Below, one piece after another: positions 1 through 4,471 of a stretch of 8,372 nt of DNA. The notes beneath the pieces were generated by a model. The model did not search any database and was not told the DNA's origin. It worked only from the letters and a program-made list of their open reading frames with translations. Every line of letters begins with the position of its first letter. Position 1 is the stretch's first letter. Position numbers and translations under genes: made by a program. Origin of the DNA: Caryophanales bacterium UBA2753 (lineage in GTDB: Bacteria > Bacillota_I > Bacilli_A > RFN20 > CAG-826); contig DEJH01000088.1 in NCBI GenBank assembly GCA_002353275.1, positions 1-8,372 of the forward strand, given 5' to 3'.

Positions 1-162
1 AATAACCTCGTTTATAGTGGTTCAAAAGATTGTGTTAAATTAACGATGGTTAACGGAAAAATCCTTTACCGTGATGGTCAATTCTTCGTCAACGAAGATG
101 TTAAGGAAATATACAAAAAAGTTCAACTTTTAACAGATGAACTTTCAGTTATTAAGAAGTAA
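1..162 (+). CDS. 3' end of amidohydrolase, MTA/SAH deaminase-like (partial)
   Basis: Only the last 53 codons are present, read in frame from base 1 to TAA at 160-162. The peptide has the C-terminal small beta-sandwich signature of the metal-dependent amidohydrolase superfamily: an N-L-V-Y-S stretch, then V-K-L-T-M-V-N-G-K-I-L-Y-R-D-G, the pattern 'xxVivnGkvlvrdG'. The N-L-V-Y-S start is most like 5-methylthioadenosine/S-adenosylhomocysteine deaminases (MtaD) and related guanine or chlorohydrolase-type enzymes, which deaminate a purine ring in the cytoplasm. The catalytic metal-binding His/Asp residues lie upstream of the window, so substrate cannot be fixed. The gene converges on the methyltransferase-fold gene and overlaps it by 18 bp (145-162). 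Superfamily placement is fairly secure; MtaD identity is a good guess. Confidence 0.7.
   Translation, partial: NNLVYSGSKDCVKLTMVNGKILYRDGQFFVNEDVKEIYKKVQLLTDELSVIKK
118..145 (-). terminator. Candidate intrinsic terminator of the minus-strand gene, inside the mtaD-like CDS
   Basis: Read on the minus strand, AAAGTTCA (145-138) and TGAACTTT (125-118) form a perfect 8-bp stem with a 12-nt loop, running into six T residues (120-115). It begins at the TGA stop (147-145) of the methyltransferase-fold gene and lies wholly within sense codons of the opposite gene. The stem is AT-rich, so strength is uncertain. Confidence 0.45.
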
Positions 163-1233
163 ATTCAATAAATTTGAATCACTTAATAAGTCGTCTAGTT
201 GCGACTTATTTTTTATTTCCATATCCTTTGTTAAGAAATAATATTTATTAATGATCTCATCAGTGATGGTTTTTGCTTTTAGATATCCGTTTTCACCAGC
301 GTTACTCATCTGCTCTTCAAGTAAAGAGAAGAAACATCTCCTTAATAAAAGATAAAAACTACTCTCTAGCCAATAGAAATATTTATGACCTTTTTTCTCT
401 AATGATTTTGCTTTTATCCATAAAGAAAGCCCATCAAATGGGTCGTGCCACAAATCAATGAAGGCATAATCAAAATCATTTTCTTTTTTCATATAATTAA
501 AACCGTCATCATTAACGATTCTGATTTTTTCTTTATGTTCAAATTGAGGAAGAAGATATTTATTAAATAGTTCAATGATGGTTTTATCTTTTTCAATTAC
601 CACAATTTCTTTTACTTCGTCTTTTAAAGAAATCATGTATGGATAATAGCCTAACCCTAATCCATAAACGATAACTTTTCCATAAGCAGAATTAACCGCA
701 AGTTGCATCGTTTCGATTTCATTAGGAGTTATACTCATCCAAGTGACTCCTTTATATTCTAAAGAGATGAATGGGAATTTCTCTTTAAAATAAGCAATGG
801 AGTTGATTTCTTGATATTTTTCATCTCTTTTCATATCTAAAAGAGAGAATAACTCTAATGGTTCATAGTGGTCATATCTTAAAGAATAATCTTGATATTT
901 CACATCGTTAATCTTGATATTTTTGTAATAAGGGTTATTGAGATATTTGTTGATATCAGCTTCGTCAATTATTTTAGCGATACACTCATTAAAGAGAATA
1001 ACGTCATCTTCGTTATCTTCGTCTAAATCAAAATAATTGAATATCTTGTTAACTAATATCTCTCTAATTGGACGATTAAATTTATTAGATAATAGAGCTA
1101 ATTCTTCGATATTAGCGATTTCTCTATTACCAACAATTTCAGAAAGCATATCGCCAATCGACATATTTAAATTATTGGTGTCCACCAATTCATTAATATA
1201 GTTAATCACTTCATTTTTATCACTTATTTTCAT
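145..1233 (-). CDS. Methyltransferase-fold protein of unknown function
   Basis: 362 residues from ATG at 1233 to TGA at 147-145. I prefer this ATG over in-frame GTG (1236) and TTG (1239), because a promoter -10 box lies 7 bp upstream of it. The C-terminal half looks like a Rossmann-type SAM-dependent methyltransferase or spermidine-synthase-like domain: glycine-rich motif GLGLGYYP (191-198), an acidic residue after strand 2 (VVIEKD, E214), an acidic pair followed by G-F (242-245), and DYAFIDLWHDPFDG (255-268). The N-terminal 130 or so residues are helical, acidic and not recognised. No catalytic signature points to a substrate, and methyltransferase activity is inferred only from the fold motifs. 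The gene stands alone on its strand, diverging from the zinc-ribbon gene and converging on the mtaD-like gene. Its C-terminal Leu/Asn-rich tail is encoded across the neighbour's terminator, so tail sequence may be constrained by RNA rather than protein. Confidence 0.75.
   Translation of the reverse strand: MKISDKNEVINYINELVDTNNLNMSIGDMLSEIVGNREIANIEELALLSNKFNRPIREILVNKIFNYFDLDEDNEDDVILFNECIAKIIDEADINKYLNNPYYKNIKINDVKYQDYSLRYDHYEPLELFSLLDMKRDEKYQEINSIAYFKEKFPFISLEYKGVTWMSITPNEIETMQLAVNSAYGKVIVYGLGLGYYPYMISLKDEVKEIVVIEKDKTIIELFNKYLLPQFEHKEKIRIVNDDGFNYMKKENDFDYAFIDLWHDPFDGLSLWIKAKSLEKKGHKYFYWLESSFYLLLRRCFFSLLEEQMSNAGENGYLKAKTITDEIINKYYFLTKDMEIKNKSQLDDLLSDSNLLNLLLNN
185..214 (+). terminator. Intrinsic terminator of the mtaD-like gene, inside the opposite CDS
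   Basis: AATAAGTCG (185-193) and CGACTTATT (202-210) are perfect 9-bp arms around an 8-nt loop, with a six-T run at 209-214. It starts 22 bp after the plus-strand stop codon, where a terminator is expected, and lies in the C-terminal codons of the minus-strand gene. Confidence 0.8.
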
Positions 1234-1240
1234 CACCAAA

Positions 1241-1268
1241 ATTGTATATTAATGGTTGCCTTTTTCAA
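1241..1268 (-). promoter_or_regulatory. Promoter of the methyltransferase-fold gene (leaderless type)
   Basis: On the minus strand, TTGAAA (1268-1263), a 16-bp spacer, then TACAAT (1246-1241). The -10 box ends 7 bp before the ATG at 1233, so transcription should start at or within a base of the start codon. No Shine-Dalgarno sequence is present or would fit. Confidence 0.65.
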
Positions 1269-1283
1269 AATTATTTTTATAAT
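1256..1283 (+). promoter_or_regulatory. Promoter of the zinc-ribbon gene (leaderless type)
   Basis: TTGCCT (1256-1261), a 16-bp spacer and a perfect TATAAT (1278-1283), followed 6 bp later by ATG at 1290. The predicted transcription start falls on the A of the ATG. It is interlocked with the opposite promoter: each -35 box lies within the other's spacer. Confidence 0.7.
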
Positions 1284-1289
1284 TTTCTT

Positions 1290-2345
1290 ATGGCGAGTAA
1301 AAAAGGGATTTGTCCATATTGTAATTATCGCGCTCCTATCGTGAGCCGTATTTTTCCTGTTAACGCGGAAGCAACAGTTTGTTATTGCCCTAACTGTATG
1401 AGAGAACTCGCTCCTAAAAAGGCGATTGAGAATTATAACAATATTGTCTCTCGTCTATTAGAAAAAGCAGATAAAACCCTTTTTGTGGCTTGTGACCCAG
1501 TTAAAGCGTACCGTCAATATGCTGATGTGTTAGAAGTTGAAGGAGATAATTACCGCGCTCTATTAGGAAGAATCCTTTGTTTAATTTATACCTCGAAAGT
1601 CAGAAAAGAATATTTGAGTGACGCTAATGAATTACTTGAAGGAATTTCTCATAAAGGAATTGATCAGACTAATAATTATGTTCAAGCTTTAAGAAGAATT
1701 GATTTTGCTTTAGAAGAATATGACACCGCTTTAACTAATCGTCTCATCTACAAAGAACATTTCTACGATGAAGATTGTATGAAGCTTTATTTAGCCCATC
1801 TATATGACATCATCGAATTTAAAAAAGATATTTTAGAAAAACTCAAATACATTAGAAAGAACTATACTACTCAGGACAATTCTGAACTAATTAAGACTTT
1901 AGAAGAAGATATTGAGAAAAAAGATCACTCACTCCATGGAGATAAATTCACTGTTGATGGAGTTGGTTATTCTTTTGTTAAAGTTAAAGGCGAAGAAGCA
2001 ATCATTGAAAAGAACAATGAAATCAGTAACGCTAGATTTAATAAAAGACATTTAAAAACCTTAAAAGAAGGGGTCAAAGGTAAAAAGACAATTAAAGATG
2101 TTGTCTTTAAAGATTACACTCCAATTATTAAAATGAGAAATATCTCTATTCCGTTTTTAATTGTTCTTTTACTTGGCGCTTTTACTTGCGGTTTATTTGC
2201 TTATCTTCAATACGCAAATCAAATGAACTTTATTTTATTTTTAATTGCTGGATCAATTTGTTTTCTTGCTTCTTTGGTCCTCTTTATCTTCATCCTCATC
2301 TGGAGTAATGTTTTAAGAAAACGTAAGATGAGAATTGATCAATAG
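1290..2345 (+). CDS. Zinc-ribbon protein with two C-terminal membrane helices, unknown function
   Basis: 351 residues from ATG 1290. A TTG start at 1242 would add 16 residues, but those codons overlap the promoter and precede the cysteine motif, so I reject it. The N-terminus has a likely zinc ribbon: C8-P-Y-C11 and C33-P-N-C36, with an extra C31. A long helical, charged middle (about 40-280) resembles a repeat-like or TPR-like helical region, but I could not define repeats. Two hydrophobic segments follow (about 286-308 and 313-338), then a basic tail (LRKRKMR), suggesting membrane anchoring with the large N-terminal part in the cytoplasm. No known family recognised; zinc-ribbon plus membrane-anchor proteins are common in Firmicutes and mostly uncharacterised. 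It converges on rdgB with a 7-bp overlap. Confidence 0.75.
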   Translation: MASKKGICPYCNYRAPIVSRIFPVNAEATVCYCPNCMRELAPKKAIENYNNIVSRLLEKADKTLFVACDPVKAYRQYADVLEVEGDNYRALLGRILCLIYTSKVRKEYLSDANELLEGISHKGIDQTNNYVQALRRIDFALEEYDTALTNRLIYKEHFYDEDCMKLYLAHLYDIIEFKKDILEKLKYIRKNYTTQDNSELIKTLEEDIEKKDHSLHGDKFTVDGVGYSFVKVKGEEAIIEKNNEISNARFNKRHLKTLKEGVKGKKTIKDVVFKDYTPIIKMRNISIPFLIVLLLGAFTCGLFAYLQYANQMNFILFLIAGSICFLASLVLFIFILIWSNVLRKRKMRIDQ

Positions 2346-2938
2346 ATTAAGTTATTTATCTTTAGATAAGTTAATAATTTATTTAATGCTTTGCCGCGAT
2401 GAGAAACGCGGTTTTTTTCTTCTTGACCCATTTCAGCGTAGGTCTTATTTACTTCATCACAAATAAAGATTGGATCATAGCCAAACCCATCTCCAAAAGT
2501 CACTTCTTTAGCGATGTGACCTGGAATTCTTGCTTCAAATTTTAATGGTCTTTCTTCAACATTGAGTAAAACAATTGAGCAAACAAAATAAGCGGTCCTA
2601 TCTTTTCCTTCAATTCTTTTAAAAATATCTTTAAAAGCTTCAGCGTGTCCTCCTAAAGAAGAAGCATATCTAGCGGTATATAAACCTGGTTCATTATTCA
2701 TCGAGACAATTTCTAAACCAGTATCATCCGCGATAATCGGCATTTTACTTACTTTTTGTAGGGCTAAAGCTTTAATTAAGGCGTTTTCTTGATAGGTTTT
2801 ACCATTTTCTTCAACTTCACCGATATCGATGTTTAAATCCTTCATCCCATACACTGTGATGTGATGAGGAGATAAGATTTGCCTAATTTCTTTTAATTTA
2901 TGTGCGTTATTCGTCGCTACTAAGATTTCAAAATTCAT
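2339..2938 (-). CDS. rdgB: XTP/dITP diphosphatase (RdgB/HAM1 family)
   Basis: 199 residues, the normal length for the family. RdgB hydrolyses non-canonical purine nucleoside triphosphates (dITP, ITP, XTP) to monophosphate and pyrophosphate, keeping them out of DNA and RNA. Family motifs are present in order: the N-terminal substrate loop ATNNAHKLKE (8-17), acidic metal/catalytic motif ADDTGLE (70-76), GLYTARYA (85-92), FGYDPIF (152-158) and SHRGKAL (179-185). It is the second gene of a two-gene unit: its ATG overlaps the TGA of the small membrane-protein gene as ATGA. An AGAGGA Shine-Dalgarno (2951-2946, 7 nt before the start) lies inside the upstream gene, so translation is probably coupled. 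It ends at TGA (2341-2339), overlapping the convergent gene by 7 bp. Assignment is secure. Confidence 0.95.
   Translation of the reverse strand: MNFEILVATNNAHKLKEIRQILSPHHITVYGMKDLNIDIGEVEENGKTYQENALIKALALQKVSKMPIIADDTGLEIVSMNNEPGLYTARYASSLGGHAEAFKDIFKRIEGKDRTAYFVCSIVLLNVEERPLKFEARIPGHIAKEVTFGDGFGYDPIFICDEVNKTYAEMGQEEKNRVSHRGKALNKLLTYLKINNLIY
2394..2418 (+). terminator. Intrinsic terminator of the zinc-ribbon gene, inside rdgB
   Basis: CCGCG (2394-2398) and CGCGG (2407-2411) form an all-GC 5-bp stem with an 8-nt loop, followed by seven T residues (2412-2418). It lies 48 bp after the TAG stop. The same bases encode the conserved N-R-V-S-H-R-G-K motif of RdgB on the other strand, so the GC-rich patch could also be coincidental coding. 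Confidence 0.6.
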
Positions 2939-3141
2939 TTGTTTTTCCTCTTTTTAGACATCACAATGTCAATGATAAATGAGATAAGAGCTAAAGAAAT
3001 AAGAATTACACCAATCACTAAAATGTCATATTGACCCTTTCCCCATGGACCAATAGAAAAGAAGATGATTGAGATAATTCCTGCAATAATACATAAGATT
3101 GGTAATATAATCGGCCAAACCTTTTTAAAACTTTCTTTCAT
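2935..3141 (-). CDS. Small two-helix membrane protein, unknown function
   Basis: 68 residues. Two hydrophobic segments (about 9-31 and 39-61) are separated by a short G-P-W-G-K-G-Q turn and followed by a basic tail (SKKRKNK), giving a hairpin with both ends probably cytoplasmic. It has no recognised family. It is the first gene of a unit with rdgB and overlaps it by 4 bp (ATGA), so it is very likely translated. There is no Shine-Dalgarno before its ATG. A promoter ends 11 bp upstream, predicting a leader of only about 5 nt. A role linked to RdgB is possible but unsupported. Confidence 0.7.
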   Translation of the reverse strand: MKESFKKVWPIILPILCIIAGIISIIFFSIGPWGKGQYDILVIGVILISLALISFIIDIVMSKKRKNK

Positions 3142-3152
3142 ATCTGTTATTT

Positions 3153-3181
3153 ATTATTGCTTAATAAGCAAATAGTTTCAA
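3153..3181 (-). promoter_or_regulatory. Promoter of the small membrane protein-rdgB unit
   Basis: On the minus strand, TTGAAA (3181-3176), a 17-bp spacer and AATAAT (3158-3153), both 5 of 6 to consensus. The expected start near 3146 leaves about 5 nt before the ATG at 3141, so the mRNA would be nearly leaderless. Confidence 0.55.
3157..3171. repeat. 15-bp palindrome between divergent genes, candidate operator
   Basis: TTGCTTA-A-TAAGCAA is a perfect 7-1-7 inverted repeat. It lies between the -10 and -35 boxes of the minus-strand promoter and upstream of the nucleosidase gene, a position suited to a repressor of either or both units. No run of T follows, so it is not a terminator. No regulator is identified. 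Confidence 0.4.
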
Positions 3182-3204
3182 TTCTTACTATTTTTCTTTA
3201 TATT
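3176..3204 (+). promoter_or_regulatory. Weak candidate promoter of the nucleosidase-family gene
   Basis: TTTCAA (3176-3181), 17 bp, TATATT (3199-3204), then 9 bp to ATG 3214. The -10 is good and the -35 is poor; the -35 hexamer is the complement of the divergent promoter's -35. No Shine-Dalgarno precedes the ATG, which again fits a very short leader. Confidence 0.35.
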
Positions 3205-3213
3205 AATATTGTT

Positions 3214-3882
3214 ATGAAAGTTTTAATCGTTGCCGCATTAGATAAAGAAATTAATATCCTCAATGATTTACTTAAAGCCAAGAAGAAAAAAGATTATTAC
3301 TTTAAGAAAATGGGGAAGAGTGAAATATATATTTCGACTATTGGAGTTGGAACTATTAATGCTTTAACTAATACCCAATCTTTAATTGAAGAAATTAATC
3401 CTGATTTTGTGATTAATATTGGTACCGCTGGAAGCTTTGCTTTAGAAGTTGACGCTGGAGACATCGTTGTTTGTGATGAAGCTATTTATCATGGTGGCTA
3501 TATTATGAACGATTCTCATAGTAGTGATTGGGAAACTCTTAAAGAGACTAATCTTTCAATTAAAGGCGATAAGAAACTATCTAAATTACTTGATAAAATC
3601 GATACCGGATGCGCTATTTATCACGGTAAAACTCTTTCTGGAGATTTTTTCACTAAAGATCTTAAGACCATAACTGCTTTAAAAGAAAAATATCATAACT
3701 TATGTGAAGACATGGAAACTCTTGCCATATATAAAGCATGTGAAATAAAGAAAATCCCTTGCGTCGCTTATCGAATCATTTCCAATAACGAAATCAAGGG
3801 AAGTAAATATGAAGATAATGTCTTATTTGTTAATAAGAAATTACAGGAAGTTATTTTTGATCTGCTAGAGCATTTAGACTAG
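3214..3882 (+). CDS. MTA/SAH nucleosidase-family protein with Asp-to-Asn at the catalytic site
   Basis: 222 residues from ATG 3214. An ATG at 3157 would add 19 hydrophobic residues but lies within the promoter region and before the conserved M-K-V-L-I-V-A-A start, so I reject it. The family (PNP/UDP phosphorylase superfamily, MtnN/Pfs) cleaves purine from MTA, SAH or 5'-deoxyadenosine in the cytoplasm. Seen here: E12 matching E. coli MtnN Glu12, N-I-G-T-A-G (68-73), AGDIVVCDEA (81-90), LSGDFFT (141-147) and EDMETLAI (165-172) with E168 matching Glu174. The usual R-x-I-S-D, whose Asp197 is the general acid in E. coli MtnN, reads R-I-I-S-N-N, with Asn191 in its place. That suggests either loss of the classic reaction or a 6-oxopurine substrate, as in futalosine hydrolase-type relatives. 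I therefore give no mtnN symbol. The 3' end overlaps the convergent gene by 32 bp. Confidence 0.85.
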   Translation: MKVLIVAALDKEINILNDLLKAKKKKDYYFKKMGKSEIYISTIGVGTINALTNTQSLIEEINPDFVINIGTAGSFALEVDAGDIVVCDEAIYHGGYIMNDSHSSDWETLKETNLSIKGDKKLSKLLDKIDTGCAIYHGKTLSGDFFTKDLKTITALKEKYHNLCEDMETLAIYKACEIKKIPCVAYRIISNNEIKGSKYEDNVLFVNKKLQEVIFDLLEHLD

Positions 3883-4177
3883 CTTTATTATTTTTACGAT
3901 ATTTTCTCACTAATATCAGTGTTAATGTGTTCAAGATCATATTCATTGAAGCGGAACACAAGAATATTACCATCGCAATATTTCCAATTGATAACTGCAA
4001 AGAATACGCAGTGATACACATCACACAAGAAAGAATGTTACAAGCCCAAAATGGAATAGATATGGCTTGTGACTCTTTTAATTTGATCAATCTCACAATT
4101 TGGGGAACACGGCAAATAACACAGCATAAAGCGTCAATGCTTGATAGGATTAGAACGGTAATTTCAATAGTAGTCAT
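3851..4177 (-). CDS. PQ-loop / SemiSWEET-like membrane protein
   Basis: 108 residues from ATG 4177. Earlier in-frame ATGs reach 4288, but their extra 37 residues are not conserved-looking and run through the AT-rich 5' region. A weak AGAGAG Shine-Dalgarno-like sequence sits 9 nt before 4177. Three membrane helices are visible (about 4-24, 42-60, 65-87). The PQ-loop motif C-R-V-P25-Q26-I-V-R-L-I-K-L-K-E-S-Q-A-I-S-I follows helix 1, the hallmark of MtN3/PQ-loop proteins. Bacterial SemiSWEETs are single three-helix bundles of this size that dimerise to move sugars across the cytoplasmic membrane. Substrate cannot be predicted. It converges on, and overlaps by 32 bp, the nucleosidase-family gene. 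The PQ-loop family call is firm; a sugar-transport role is inferred. Confidence 0.8.
   Translation of the reverse strand: MTTIEITVLILSSIDALCCVICRVPQIVRLIKLKESQAISIPFWACNILSCVMCITAYSLQLSIGNIAMVIFLCSASMNMILNTLTLILVRKYRKNNKASLNALADQK
3864..3895 (+). terminator. Possible intrinsic terminator at the nucleosidase stop codon
   Basis: GCTAG (3864-3868) and CTAGC (3879-3883) form a 5-bp stem with a 10-nt loop, followed by the T-rich tract TTTATTATTTTT. The right arm contains the TAG stop codon. The stem is short, so this is tentative. It too falls within codons of the opposite-strand gene. Confidence 0.4.
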
Positions 4178-4355
4178 AATTAAATTCTCTCTTTTTAAAT
4201 ATTCAATACTTATATATAAGAAAATGCAAATTATAGTGTTATTATTTTCTCTTCTTTTTAAGTGGTCATAATCTTTTAAAATCATCAAAAAACATTAAAA
4301 TTAGTAAGAATATAAGAAAAGACCCAATAATGAGTATCAAGTCTGTTCATATCGT

Positions 4356-4388
4356 TTGGAACAGGTGACGGGAATCGAACCCGCATAA
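4356..4388 (-). repeat. Distal copy of the tRNA-Gly 3' end (att-like direct repeat)
   Basis: It matches 5441-5473 over 33 bp, differing only at 4361 (A for G) and 4385 (A for G). It covers CCA, discriminator, acceptor 3' strand and complete T arm but stops before the anticodon arm; the bases beyond 4388 do not resemble a tRNA. It is therefore a fragment, not a second tRNA gene. Confidence 0.85.
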
Positions 4389-4403
4389 CTGAAATACTCT
4401 TGA

Positions 4404-4428
4404 TTTATTCAATGAAACATTGAATAAA
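4404..4428. repeat. Perfect 25-bp palindrome over the RhuM-Fic -35 box, candidate operator
   Basis: TTTATTCAATG (4404-4414) and CATTGAATAAA (4418-4428) are exact inverted arms around AAA. The right arm contains the -35 hexamer TTGAAT (4420-4425), so a protein bound here would block RNA polymerase. No T-run follows on either strand, which argues against a terminator. The encoded protein carries a likely N-terminal DNA-binding region and could be the ligand. Confidence 0.6.
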
Positions 4429-4448
4429 AGTAAAATGAATGATATATT
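4420..4448 (+). promoter_or_regulatory. Promoter of the RhuM-Fic gene
   Basis: TTGAAT (4420-4425), a 17-bp spacer and TATATT (4443-4448). The expected start near 4455 gives a leader of about 17 nt that includes the Shine-Dalgarno AAAGGAGG (4457-4464), 7 nt before ATG 4472. Confidence 0.65.
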
Positions 4449-4471
4449 ATTTATATAAAGGAGGAAACCTT

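Noticed and set aside
273..461. Plus-strand 62-codon open frame
   Set aside because: It lies wholly within the methyltransferase-fold gene on the other strand, with no ribosome site or recognisable protein character.
1242..1289. Upstream TTG start of the zinc-ribbon gene
   Set aside because: The added codons overlap a perfect TATAAT promoter and precede the natural M-A-S-K-K start.
145..3141. Mycoplasma-type code (TGA as Trp)
   Set aside because: Tryptophans in conserved motifs use TGG, and TGA stops give sensible ends for three genes, including the ATGA overlap before rdgB.
3157..3213. Hydrophobic N-terminal extension (signal-like) on the nucleosidase-family protein
   Set aside because: The family begins at M-K-V-L-I-V-A-A; the extension overlaps the palindrome and promoter, and the enzymes are cytoplasmic.
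3820..3838. Minus-strand terminator of the PQ-loop gene (TCTTATT/AATAAGA hairpin)
   Set aside because: All but one pair per arm are A-T, and no T-run follows.
3927..4271. Plus-strand 114-codon open frame
   Set aside because: It is the antisense shadow of the PQ-loop gene, whose PQ motif and three helices are convincing.
4178..4288. 37-residue N-terminal extension of the PQ-loop protein
   Set aside because: SemiSWEET-type proteins of about 85-110 residues start just before helix 1; the extension shows no domain.
4356..4388. Second tRNA-Gly gene
   Set aside because: Only the T arm and acceptor 3' strand are present; no anticodon or D arm follows.
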